Shown piece after piece: positions 7,642 through 14,684 of a stretch of 26,886 nt of DNA (positions are counted from its first letter, which is position 1; each line of letters begins with the position of its first letter). A program made the translations under genes and the position numbers. A model generated the notes under the pieces. The model saw only the letters and a list, made by a program, of their open reading frames with translations. It was not told the DNA's origin and ran no database searches. Source of the stretch: a virus; the IMG/VR virus record IMGVR_UViG_3300035073_000063, positions 1-26,886 of that record. One strand, written 5' to 3'.

Positions 7642-10202
7642 CAGCGTTTGATCATCCCTGGCCGCAAACCATACATCGCCAGCGCCGCGCGCCCGCGCGG
7701 GGTGGCGACGCCCCGCTCGATCAGCTCGCCGGCCATCAAATTGATGTTGACGTGGCGGCCGCCGTCCGAATCGGTCGTCTCCTCCGCGCGGGTTTCGGCT
7801 GGGGCCTTGTGGATGTTGACCGTGGTGGCGGGCGCCGCGCGGCCTGCGCCCAGCATGGCGAGGCCGGAGAGATCGAGCCGCGGGCCCTGCACGAGGACCG
7901 GCGGCGCCGACAGGGCGCGGCCGGCGCCGACCATCCGCGCCATGCTGCGCACATAATCGACGGACTCGGCATTGGGCACAACCTGCGAGCCCCGCGGCAG
8001 GTTGAGCAGCTCGGGCCCATTCTCGCCGACCCAGGACCACCCGCCGCGCCAATTATCCGTGCCTTCGGCGAGCCGGCCGAGCGTCGACGCCGGCAGGTCC
8101 GGGCCATAGCCGCCCTGCGCGATGGTGGGAATCGGGCCGCCGGAGACGGCGCGCGTGACGACGCCGGAGATCGCGTTGACGATGGTTCCGAGCACGCCGC
8201 TCTTGCCGTCGCCGCCGAGCAGCGCCTGCTTCAGCGCCGCGCGCTCGAGCTCCTTCACGACATCCTTCAGCACATCGACCAGCTTCTGATTGTCGAGGAT
8301 GAGGCGCTCGATCGCGGATTCCGCGCCGCTGGCGAAGGCGCGTTGCGTCTCCTCCATGCGCTGGCGGGCCTTGGTCGCCTCGTCGATCTTCTCGCGCAGC
8401 GTCGCATGCGCCTCGGCGCTGCGCAGGATGCGCTGCGTCTCCTCCTCCGTGAGGGACTTGCCGCGCTCCTTGGCGGCTTCCTCCGCCCTCGCCAGCGCGA
8501 TCGACTGCTCGCGCTCGACGTTGGACTTGCCGAGCGCCGCGGCCTCGCCCTCGAGCGCCGCATTCTGCCGCTCGAGCGAGCGGATATAGCGCTCGACCTC
8601 GTCGAGCGTCTTCGTCTTCGACGCGGAGCCGCCGGATTTTTCCGTCTTCGCCGGCGGCTCCAGCCCCTTCAGAAATTTGCGCGCCGCGTCCCGATTGGCG
8701 TCGACCGCCGCCTGAACATCGGCATCGGTCGGTCCGAAGCTCTGCCTGTTTTCCGCTGCAATATTCCGAAGGCGCGGCTGCTTCAGAAAGTTTTCTTCCG
8801 TGAAGGGGCCAGCGTCCACGGGCGGCGCCGCCGCATCGGTGACGAGCCGCACATAGACGCTGCGCAGAATCGACAGCTTCTCGAGCAGATCGCCGATCGG
8901 CTCGAGCTTCCCATACAAGTCGGCCGCCGCCCTGGACGCGCGCGCCAGCGCCTCGACGGTCGAAACCCATCCCTCCTTGATGTCGAGCCCGAGCGAGGCG
9001 AGATCGTGCAGGACCGGCTTCAGCCCGCGCTCCATCTCGTCTTTCGCCGCGCGCAGCCTTTCGTCCAGCTCGTGCGAGCGTTGCACCAGCTCCTTGTCGA
9101 GGATCGTCCCGCCGTCGCGCGCCTGCTGGAGCAGCTCGGCCATGTGCAGCTTGCCGGCCCTCAATCCCTCGGCGATCTTGTCGACCAGCTCGGGCGCGCC
9201 GAAGAAGGCCTCGCCGAGCCGCAGGGCCTCGACCTCCCGTCCCGCCGCGAGGAGCTTGCGCATGGTCTCGAGGACGGCGGTCAGCTTCGCGTCGGCGCTG
9301 TCGGCGTTGAGATAGGAGGCGAGATCGGTACGCGAGATTTTGCCGGCGCCTTCCAGGTCGACCAGGAACTTCGCGCCTGGTGACAGCTGCGCCTGTCCCT
9401 TTTCGATCGTCTCGGCCATCGCTTGCTTCGCGCGGTCAAGGGCCTGCTGGAGATCGTCGACCTCGACGCGCAGCGTGCGCGCCTGGCGCGTCCACACCTG
9501 AAAGAAGTCCGAGGACACACCGGCCTTGCGCGCGGCCTCGTCGATCTCCTTCAGCTTGCCGGCAAGGCCGATCGCCGCATCGACGGCTGCGACGCCGAGC
9601 GCGACGAAAGCGGCCGTCGCGATGGTCAGCGGCGAGATCATTCCGCCAACCGTCGAGGCAACGGACGCCAGCGCGGCGCCGGCGCCGCCCTTATGCGAGG
9701 AAAATACATCCGCGATCTGCGACCCCTGCTGCAAGAGCACAGTCATGGGCTTCTGGCCGCCGGCGAGGGAAACGACGACGTCCTGCGCCTGGCGCGACAG
9801 ATTGATCCATTCGTGCCGCTGCAGGCCAGAGGCGCGCACATTGTCGTTCGAGGCCTGGGACAGCTCGTCATATCGCTGCCGCGCTTTCGCGAGAGCCGCG
9901 ATCTGCGCCTCCGTCACCTCGACGCCCCGCGCGCGCGCGGCCGCGACCAGGCGCTCTCCGCGCTCGACCTGCTCCTGCGCGCGATAGACCGGATCATGCG
10001 TCTTCGCATAGGATTCGAGCCTCGCCGCGACACGCTGGACGCTCTGCTCCTGCACCCTCTGCTGGCGAGTCAGAATTTCGGCCTTCGCGGCGGCGTCTTG
10101 ATTCGCCGCGCCGAAATCGCGCAGCTTGCGCGTTCCCTCGTCGAGCCCATCCTCCTTCAGAACATAGGAGACCTCGCGGCGCAGGGCGGACACGTCGACC
10201 AT
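7641..10202 (-). CDS. Tail length tape-measure protein
   Basis: The protein has 853 residues starting MVDVSALRREV. Long helical, Ala/Glu/Arg-rich stretches (about 30-120, 230-420 and 500-640) flank a hydrophobic segment near 170-215 (SPLTIATAAFVALGVAAVD), expected for a protein that sits inside the tail tube and enters the host membrane. The motif QDVVVSLAGGQKP and the C-terminal WVGENGPELLNLPRGSQVVP are hallmarks of prophage tape-measure proteins. The protein sets tail length: at about 1.5 angstroms per residue its helical part predicts a tail near 120-130 nm. It starts one base after the stop of its upstream neighbour. Confidence 0.93.
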   Translation of the reverse strand: MVDVSALRREVSYVLKEDGLDEGTRKLRDFGAANQDAAAKAEILTRQQRVQEQSVQRVAARLESYAKTHDPVYRAQEQVERGERLVAAARARGVEVTEAQIAALAKARQRYDELSQASNDNVRASGLQRHEWINLSRQAQDVVVSLAGGQKPMTVLLQQGSQIADVFSSHKGGAGAALASVASTVGGMISPLTIATAAFVALGVAAVDAAIGLAGKLKEIDEAARKAGVSSDFFQVWTRQARTLRVEVDDLQQALDRAKQAMAETIEKGQAQLSPGAKFLVDLEGAGKISRTDLASYLNADSADAKLTAVLETMRKLLAAGREVEALRLGEAFFGAPELVDKIAEGLRAGKLHMAELLQQARDGGTILDKELVQRSHELDERLRAAKDEMERGLKPVLHDLASLGLDIKEGWVSTVEALARASRAAADLYGKLEPIGDLLEKLSILRSVYVRLVTDAAAPPVDAGPFTEENFLKQPRLRNIAAENRQSFGPTDADVQAAVDANRDAARKFLKGLEPPAKTEKSGGSASKTKTLDEVERYIRSLERQNAALEGEAAALGKSNVEREQSIALARAEEAAKERGKSLTEEETQRILRSAEAHATLREKIDEATKARQRMEETQRAFASGAESAIERLILDNQKLVDVLKDVVKELERAALKQALLGGDGKSGVLGTIVNAISGVVTRAVSGGPIPTIAQGGYGPDLPASTLGRLAEGTDNWRGGWSWVGENGPELLNLPRGSQVVPNAESVDYVRSMARMVGAGRALSAPPVLVQGPRLDLSGLAMLGAGRAAPATTVNIHKAPAETRAEETTDSDGGRHVNINLMAGELIERGVATPRGRAALAMYGLRPGMIKR

Positions 10203-10203
10203 A

Positions 10204-10872
10204 TCAATGCCCTCTCATGATGATGAGGATCGCCGGCTGCCGGCGCGGATTGTTTCGGCCCTTGCGCTTGCGCTGCAACGCGGCGGTCGGGCTGGTCGCC
10301 GCCCAGGCGTCCAGCGCCGGCGCGGGGCCCTCGGGCTCGGCGAAAGTGAATTTGACGAGCGCGGCAGACGCGAACCGCACGCGCGCGGATTGGGCGACCG
10401 CCTCATAGACATGGCCCGGTCCGTAGCCCTTCAACCCGCGCTCGATCTTGCGCGCGTAAGGCACGGTCGGCAGGATCAAGACCTCGCCCCAGCCGGCCGC
10501 GTCCTTCGGCTCGTCGATTTCCCGGCCGCCGGCATACATGCGGGCCGATTTGCGATAATCGCCGCTGTCTCGGGGGCCGACCGATTTCAGCATGCGCCAC
10601 ACGAACTCGACGACGGCGACGCCGACGTCCCATCGCGCCAAGATCTCGCTCTCCGGCTTCACGCGGCTGAGATCGGCGCTCTCGGCCCCGTCGACGAAGA
10701 TGCGATGGTCGAGCCGAATGCCGGCGCGCGCCGCATTCTCGTCATCGATGCGCGCGATGTCCGTCGCGACGGCCGCGGCGAATTGCGCCGCGCGCTGCTC
10801 GGGGCCGAGCACACCGCCGACGCCGAAGACGATGTCCTCTTCGATCACGGGGAATCTTACCGATAGGCTCAT
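10204..10872 (-). CDS. Probable HK97-gp10-like tail / neck protein
   Basis: The protein has 222 residues from ATG 10872, which overlaps the upstream stop by four bases (ATGA). A longer frame to 11154 lies in its neighbour and is rejected. The middle reads GDYRKSARMYAGG and later VPYARKIERGLKGYGPGHVY, the layout of HK97 gp10-like proteins (a tyrosine/arginine-rich PYAR-IE-G patch before a closing helix), which act at the head-tail or tail-terminator interface. The C-terminus is very basic (QRKRKGRNNPRRQP), perhaps contacting DNA. The position between chaperone and tape measure is not the usual one for gp10, which normally comes before the tube gene, so the assignment is moderate. Confidence 0.6.
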   Translation of the reverse strand: MSLSVRFPVIEEDIVFGVGGVLGPEQRAAQFAAAVATDIARIDDENAARAGIRLDHRIFVDGAESADLSRVKPESEILARWDVGVAVVEFVWRMLKSVGPRDSGDYRKSARMYAGGREIDEPKDAAGWGEVLILPTVPYARKIERGLKGYGPGHVYEAVAQSARVRFASAALVKFTFAEPEGPAPALDAWAATSPTAALQRKRKGRNNPRRQPAILIIMRGH

Positions 10873-11315
10873 CGCACGGTCTCCGCAGCCCACAGGACAG
10901 CGTCGAGCAGCGCGCCGTGGCGACCATCGGCGAGCCAGCTCGTCGCGAGCGCCGGAGCAAAGCGCACAGGCTTGCCGCGATCCGACAGGCCGCGCCATCC
11001 GAGCAGCAGGTTGGGCGCGGCGCGCGCTTGCATCTCGCGGAAGCCTCGCTCCGGATTCTTCGCCTCGACCGCCAGCGCCGTCTGATAGGCGATCGATGCG
11101 ATGCCACGGACATGCAGCTCGAGATCGTCCATGCCCGGGATCTCGCTCACCCACGCGCCGGCCTCGACCCGCACCCAGGCACGCAAGACCGTCGCAGAAG
11201 ACGGGTCGCCGATCGCCGCCATGCGCGCGCCGGCGCCCAACGCCGATGCGGACATTTCCTCGAGCCTGAGGCGCGCCGAGCCGGCGAGGAAAGATGCTGC
11301 CGCCACGGTGATCAT
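10869..11315 (-). CDS. Unknown tail-module protein
   Basis: The protein has 148 residues from ATG 11315, preceded by GGAGGAGGGA; its start overlaps the stop of the frameshifted chaperone reading (ATGA). The N-terminal half is Ala-rich. The C-terminal half reads LLLGWRGLSDRGKPVRF and then LADGRHGALLDAVLWAAE. A W-G-L-x-D-x-x-G-x-P-V-x-F layout occurs in small phage structural or tail-assembly proteins, but I cannot name a family. Its coupling to the chaperone on one side and to the gp10-like gene on the other says it belongs to tail assembly. Confidence 0.6.
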   Translation of the reverse strand: MITVAAASFLAGSARLRLEEMSASALGAGARMAAIGDPSSATVLRAWVRVEAGAWVSEIPGMDDLELHVRGIASIAYQTALAVEAKNPERGFREMQARAAPNLLLGWRGLSDRGKPVRFAPALATSWLADGRHGALLDAVLWAAETVR

Positions 11316-11874
11316 ATTCCCTCCTCCAGGAGCGCGCGGAACCATTCGTCCTCGCTCGGCGCGCCAGAAGCGTCCGGGGCGCCGTGGATGGCGTGGAGCG
11401 CGCGCAAGCAGCTCACGAAGTCGGGAATCGTCATCGCCTTCACGTCTCGGGGCGAAAGGCCGAGGGCGGCGCCGGCGATGACATAGGCGGAGAGGTCGCC
11501 GGATCGTCGCTCCTCTCCGCCGTCCCTTTTCCCGGCATGTCTCTCGACGCCTCCGCGGCGCCGCGCATCAACGCGCCGAGAATCGCAATGGCGAGATCGA
11601 GCGTCTCGACGAGTGGGCGCTCGTCGACATAGCGCGAGACGAGCGCAGCGGCGGATGACGGCGTGGTCTCTTCGCCGCCGATCAGGCCGAGCCGAATCGT
11701 CTCGCGGACGTCCGAGTGCTTGAAGTCGAGCGTCGCCAGCCGGCGCCAGATCGCGCCGACGCCGGAGCCGCACAGCTCCTCCAGCTCGCCGATCTCGCCG
11801 ATGCGGAGACAAAAGCGACGCGGGCGCCCGGCGAAGGCGCCGCGATAGACCGTGCTCTCGATCGATTCCGACAT
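11312..11874 (-). CDS. Tail assembly chaperone, -1 frameshift fusion product (lambda-gpGT-like)
   Basis: A second frame, -1 relative to the chaperone, overlaps its end and runs to 11312. A slip on G-GGA-AAA (11533-11527) would join the first 116 codons to 71 more (RDGGEERRSGDLSAYVIAG ... DEWFRALLEEGI), giving 187 residues. The extension contains LGLSPRDVKAMTIPDFVSCL, resembling the small second chaperone domain in gene transfer agents. It has no well-placed start codon of its own, so frameshifting best explains it. In lambda the ratio of short to fused product is needed for tail assembly. The stop overlaps the next start (ATGA). Independent initiation of the second frame remains an alternative. 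Confidence 0.78.
11440..11874 (-). CDS. Tail assembly chaperone, zero-frame product (lambda-gpG-like; gene transfer agent TAC family)
   Basis: The protein has 144 residues from ATG 11874 with AGG five bases upstream; the ATG at 11889 would overlap the tube gene and has no better site. The N-terminal domain (RRFCLRIGEIGELEELCGSG, then SDVRETIRLGLIGG) has the pattern of the small tail-assembly chaperone of gene transfer agents and related siphophages. These chaperones coat the tape-measure protein before the tube polymerises. The last 29 codons past the slippery site at 11527-11533 are Pro/Ser/Ala-rich and look like the meaningless tail left when the ribosome does not shift. Confidence 0.83.
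   Translation of the reverse strand: MSESIESTVYRGAFAGRPRRFCLRIGEIGELEELCGSGVGAIWRRLATLDFKHSDVRETIRLGLIGGEETTPSSAAALVSRYVDERPLVETLDLAIAILGALMRGAAEASRDMPGKGTAERSDDPATSPPMSSPAPPSAFRPET
11486..11533 (-). promoter_or_regulatory. Programmed -1 ribosomal frameshift signal
   Basis: Read on the minus strand, the zero-frame codons are CCG GGA AAA GGG, giving the canonical X-XXY-YYZ heptamer G-GGA-AAA at 11533-11527. Five bases later a perfect 10-bp stem begins (GGCGGAGAGG, plus positions 11521-11512; partner CCTCTCCGCC at 11495-11486) with a 16-base loop. Spacing, stem and frame all fit a -1 frameshift signal. A GGAGG lies about 16 bases before the heptamer, somewhat farther than the stimulatory Shine-Dalgarno of dnaX. 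Confidence 0.87.
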
Positions 11875-11881
11875 GGCGGCC

Positions 11882-12331
11882 TCACGCATTGGCGACCCAG
11901 GCGGGGAGGGCGAACTGGCCCTTGAAGGCCGCCGAGAAGGTCACCGTGTTGTTGTCGTTCGTCCCGAGATCGAGCTTCACCAGCTTCACGGCGCCAGAGT
12001 GCTTGCCGCCGCCCTGCACGCCCGTCCCTTCGCGCGTGATCTGAATATTGTGATCGTTCCCGTCGAGCCATGTTTCGAGCGTCAGATACTTTGCAAAATC
12101 CGCGCGGCCGGAAATTTCGAGATCCCAGCTCTGGCCAGTCGGCACACTGATGCGGACCGGCAGATTACCCGGATTGGCGCAGTCGATCTCCTTATGATCC
12201 TCGGTATCGATGCTGCGCGTGAACTTCTTCGTCGTGGCGACGCAGATCAGCGTGAACGCCTCGGTCGGCGTCGCGCCGTCACCGGCGAGAATGCGGAACG
12301 ACGTTCCGCGCTGCAAATTCGGGAAAGCCAT
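11882..12331 (-). CDS. Major tail tube protein
   Basis: The protein has 149 residues starting MAFPNLQRGTSFRIL. It carries the layout of phage tail tube proteins of the type shared with gene transfer agents: an N-terminal loop, then beta-rich segments (FTLICVATTKKFTRS, HKEIDCANPG, SWDLEISGRADFAKY) and a C-terminal strand pair (NNTVTFSAAFKGQFALP). It would form hexameric rings stacked into the tail. It lies just before the frameshifting chaperone and after the tail terminator gene, the standard order. Its stop is seven bases before the chaperone start. Confidence 0.85.
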   Translation of the reverse strand: MAFPNLQRGTSFRILAGDGATPTEAFTLICVATTKKFTRSIDTEDHKEIDCANPGNLPVRISVPTGQSWDLEISGRADFAKYLTLETWLDGNDHNIQITREGTGVQGGGKHSGAVKLVKLDLGTNDNNTVTFSAAFKGQFALPAWVANA

Positions 12332-12343
12332 GGATGCATCCTC

Positions 12344-12865
12344 TCAGTTCTCGGCGATGATCGCCGTCAGATCGGCGTAAACCCTTTTGGGGTTGAGCGG
12401 GTCGATGATGTCGCCCGCGGAGTGGACGATCAGCTCCAGCGCATGGAAGGCCCGGGGAAGTGACGAATAGAGCGCCGCGCCATCCGAGCCCTCGAGCTGA
12501 TCGCCGTCGCTCTCGAGCACAGGAAAGACGTCGAGCTCCAGTCCCCTCGCGGTGAGCGTGAATGTCTCGCTGTCTATCGCGTCGAGAATCGCATTCATCG
12601 CATCCCAGACTTTGTCCCGACCGAAATCGGCCGAAGCCGTGAAGATGCGAATGCGCAGCTCCCAGCCGGGGCCGCAATCGCTCGCGACGCGCGTGGCGGA
12701 GATCGGGCCGAGATAGGCCCAAGGGCTGGCGACGAGGTCCGCCTCATCCTCGCGCTTGTCCCGCGGCGGCTCGTCATAAATGCGGGCGCCGAGAATCCCG
12801 GCGACCGCGTCGTCTGCCTGAAGGGCCGCGATCAAGGCGGCCTTGAAGGCGTTGACGGGAATCAC
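12344..12865 (-). CDS. DUF3168-like tail completion / terminator protein
   Basis: The protein has 173 residues from GTG 12865, whose GTGA overlaps the stop of a 25-codon mini-ORF. Codons upstream in this frame (to 13036) are basic nonsense overlapping the previous gene and are rejected. The sequence AFKAALIAALQADDAVAGIL ... RIYDEPP ... PWAYLGPISATR is the DUF3168 pattern. DUF3168 proteins (lambda gpU-like or HK97 gp9-like) cap the tail tube end that joins the head. The C-terminal half has typical strand segments (FHALELIVHS). Confidence 0.82.
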   Translation of the reverse strand: MIPVNAFKAALIAALQADDAVAGILGARIYDEPPRDKREDEADLVASPWAYLGPISATRVASDCGPGWELRIRIFTASADFGRDKVWDAMNAILDAIDSETFTLTARGLELDVFPVLESDGDQLEGSDGAALYSSLPRAFHALELIVHSAGDIIDPLNPKRVYADLTAIIAEN

Positions 12866-12939
12866 GCCGCAGCCCCGGCGCCCACAGCCGGCGCGGCCGC
12901 AATCCTTTCGATGAGCCTCGACATGACGCTCTCGCTCAC
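12862..12939 (-). CDS. 25-codon mini-ORF coupled by GTGA overlaps on both sides
   Basis: GTG 12939 overlaps the stop of the 66-residue gene (TTGTGA), and the mini-ORF ends in a TGA sharing bases with the GTG start of the DUF3168 gene. The product would be M(V)SESVMSRLIERIAAAPAV plus a short Gly/Ala tail. It resembles a short amphipathic helix and matches no domain. It sits where many HK97-like phages carry the gp10 gene. Either it is a real micro-protein, or it is a relic or leader that carries ribosomes to the next gene, since no good ribosome site precedes the DUF3168 GTG. Confidence 0.4.
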   Translation of the reverse strand: MSESVMSRLIERIAAAPAVGAGAAA

Positions 12940-13136
12940 AACTTCTTCTCCTCTTCCTGCTCAGTGGTTTCCGGGGCCTTCGATTTTCGCGCCGGAACGC
13001 GCTCGCCATGTCCGGCAGCGACGATCGAGTCGACATGAGCGCGCGGCGCCGTGACCTCGCTGCCGGCGCGATAGAGCAGGTTTACGCTCGGCGTCGCCTC
13101 GACGATGTGATCATGGGTGACCTTCACGCGCGCCAT
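12936..13136 (-). CDS. Small unknown protein of the head-tail connector module
   Basis: The protein has 66 residues starting MARVKVTHDHIVEATPS. The first 50 residues have a short beta/loop pattern (NLLYRAGSEVTAPRAHVD, then AAGHGERVPA) and the end is highly charged (EQEEEKKL). No family is recognised. The layout is like that of the 72-residue protein before the connector genes: a basic strand, a Y-x-A/P-G turn, then a charged tail. It lies between the head-closure and tail-terminator genes and ends in a GTGA overlap with the mini-ORF. Confidence 0.6.
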   Translation of the reverse strand: MARVKVTHDHIVEATPSVNLLYRAGSEVTAPRAHVDSIVAAGHGERVPARKSKAPETTEQEEEKKL

Positions 13137-13151
13137 GCCGTAGCCCTCTCT

Positions 13152-13487
13152 CTACCCGCCGACCTTCCGCACCACGATCATCTCGATCATGCGCCTCACC
13201 TTGTCGGGCCGCGCGACCGTCTCGATCGACCATTCCTCTTCGTCGATCTTGACGCGGTCGGCGGCGGTGATGGTGCGATTGCGGGCGCAGTCGTAGACGC
13301 GCAGCACCATGCGCGCCTGATCCTCGGCGAGGCCGGCCTCGACCGTCTTCACGCCATTTTGCTGGACCGTCCACGCGCGGGTGGAGAAGGCGTCGACGAA
13401 GGCGCCGCGCGCATTGCCGCCCGGCGCTCCGGCCTCGACCGATCGCCGGCGGATCGTGATCTTGTCGCGCATGCGGCCAGCGAGCAT
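13152..13487 (-). CDS. Head-tail adaptor / head closure protein (SPP1 gp16-like)
   Basis: The protein has 111 residues from ATG 13487 with GAGG upstream; an ATG at 13472 is a possible shorter start. The opening GRMRDKITIRRRSV matches the conserved N-terminus of the phage head-tail joining family (a 'RdriTIqr' pattern). Residues 40-100 give alternating strands (ARMVLRVYDCARN, WSIETVARPDKVRRMIEMIV), as in small beta-barrel stopper proteins. It would close the head channel after packaging and dock the tail. It is positioned after the gp6-like connector, as in HK97. Confidence 0.83.
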   Translation of the reverse strand: MLAGRMRDKITIRRRSVEAGAPGGNARGAFVDAFSTRAWTVQQNGVKTVEAGLAEDQARMVLRVYDCARNRTITAADRVKIDEEEWSIETVARPDKVRRMIEMIVVRKVGG

Positions 13488-13496
13488 TGTGGGCCC

Positions 13497-13751
13497 TCAG
13501 GCGGCCGGATCACGGAGCTGCGAGGCGAGCGCATCGACTCGGCTCCGCAGACAGTCGCGCTCATACTCGAGATCGCGGATGCGTAGGGACGTTCGGAGCT
13601 TATAGGCCTCGAGCGTCTCGACCACTTCCGCGGTCTTGCTCCGCGCCGCTTCGGCGGCTGCACGCCAGCGAGCCGTCTCCGCTCGGGCCTCGGCAAGCAG
13701 TCGATGCAGTTGGGCGACCGTCCTTTGATGTCCGCAGTCTGCGTCCGACAT
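13497..13751 (-). CDS. Small coiled-coil protein of unknown role
   Basis: The protein has 84 residues from ATG 13751, with GGAGA nine bases upstream. Nearly the whole chain is predicted helical with heptad-like Leu/Ala spacing (VAQLHRLLAEARAETAR, then VVETLEAYKLRTSLRIRDL, YERDCLRSRVDALASQL). It may be a short dimeric coiled coil. No family is recognised. It is inserted between the two connector genes and has no counterpart in HK97. It could be a scaffold or a chaperone for connector assembly, but that is a guess from context. Confidence 0.62.
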   Translation of the reverse strand: MSDADCGHQRTVAQLHRLLAEARAETARWRAAAEAARSKTAEVVETLEAYKLRTSLRIRDLEYERDCLRSRVDALASQLRDPAA

Positions 13752-13765
13752 CGAGGTCTCCTCGC

Positions 13766-14404
13766 CTAAATATCGTGGAAACGATGGGGCCCGATGAGCG
13801 ACTCGAATCCCAAGGGGATCTCCGTGAGATTGCCGGCGGCACTCACCGCTTCGCGATTCTGATAGAGGTGGCCGAGGAGCAGCAATGCGGCGTGACGGAG
13901 AGCCGGCTCGACATCGCTTGCCGCATCGCCATAGCCGAGGCGGACGGTGATACGCCAGGCCTCTTCGTCGACATCGCAGTTCGGCCAGGACAGATCGGCG
14001 GCGAGACGCAGCCATGTCGCCGCATCGGAGAGGCGCCGTGTTACGAAGCGCTCGCGCGGAATCTCGACATAGGTGCCGCTCTGCATTGCCTCGACCTTCT
14101 CGACCGCCTGTAGCGGCGCGCGATCGAGCCGAAAGCCGGTGGATAGGGGAAGCTTGCGCAGCCGCGCCTCGAGCAGGTCGGCGCTGCAGATCGGCCCCGG
14201 CGCGAGATATTCCCAGGTCTGTGTGAGCAGAGGCCGACGTGTGAGGCCGCCGCCGATATCGAGATGATGCGTCACCAGCTCGCAGAGCGAGGAGAGCAGC
14301 GCATCGTCGTCGGTAAAATCCTCGGTATTCGTCTGGCGCTTCGCCTCGGCGAGCGAGACGAGAGGAGTCGAGGAGCGCGCAACGACGCGCCAGACGCCGG
14401 ACAT
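13766..14404 (-). CDS. Head-tail connector, HK97 gp6-like
   Basis: The protein has 212 residues starting MSGVWRVVARSS. The pattern PLVSLAEAKRQTNTED, then DDALLSSLCELVTHHLD and RRPLLTQTWEYLAPGP, is the hallmark of gp6-like connector proteins of phages and gene transfer agents ('vsLaeaKahLRid...dDalI..li.aAr...e..tgR.litQt'). The C-terminal helix (ALRHAALLLLGHLYQNREA) is likewise typical. It forms the ring beneath the portal that receives the head-closure protein. It is the first gene after the head proteins. Confidence 0.87.
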   Translation of the reverse strand: MSGVWRVVARSSTPLVSLAEAKRQTNTEDFTDDDALLSSLCELVTHHLDIGGGLTRRPLLTQTWEYLAPGPICSADLLEARLRKLPLSTGFRLDRAPLQAVEKVEAMQSGTYVEIPRERFVTRRLSDAATWLRLAADLSWPNCDVDEEAWRITVRLGYGDAASDVEPALRHAALLLLGHLYQNREAVSAAGNLTEIPLGFESLIGPHRFHDI

Positions 14405-14409
14405 GGCGA

Positions 14410-14628
14410 TTACGCGCCCGCGCCGGTCGCGCCGCCGGCGTTCTTATCGGCGCCGGCCTTGCCGCCGGCCTTGCCGTCGCCCGCGTTCTTCTCCTCTTCC
14501 TCGAGCAGGCCGAGCGCACGCGCCGAGTCGACGAGCTCCGGCGGGCAGGCTTCGCCAGCCGGAATGACGCGCGGATAGATTTCGCCCTTAGGCGCGCAAT
14601 AAAAGTCTTTCGCTAGTTTCACGATCAT
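14410..14628 (-). CDS. Small unknown head-module protein with low-complexity tail
   Basis: The protein has 72 residues from ATG 14628 with AAGGA close upstream. Residues 1-45 (MIVKLAKDFYCAPKGEIYPR, then IPAGEACPPELVDSARALGL) form a compact unit also seen as short conserved proteins after capsid genes in alphaproteobacterial phages. Residues 46-72 are Gly/Ala/Lys repeats (GKAGGKAGADKNAGG). The role is unknown; a head-decorating or connector-associated role is possible. It lies 5 bases before the gp6-like gene. Confidence 0.62.
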   Translation of the reverse strand: MIVKLAKDFYCAPKGEIYPRVIPAGEACPPELVDSARALGLLEEEEKNAGDGKAGGKAGADKNAGGATGAGA

Positions 14629-14684
14629 CGTCCTTTCATGAGCGCGCGACTCGCCAGGAGCCGCGCGGAGCCGCGCGACCGGCG

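Noticed and set aside
7752-9383. Plus-strand open frame of 543 codons
   Set aside because: Lies entirely over the tape-measure gene, whose minus-strand product has clear family motifs.
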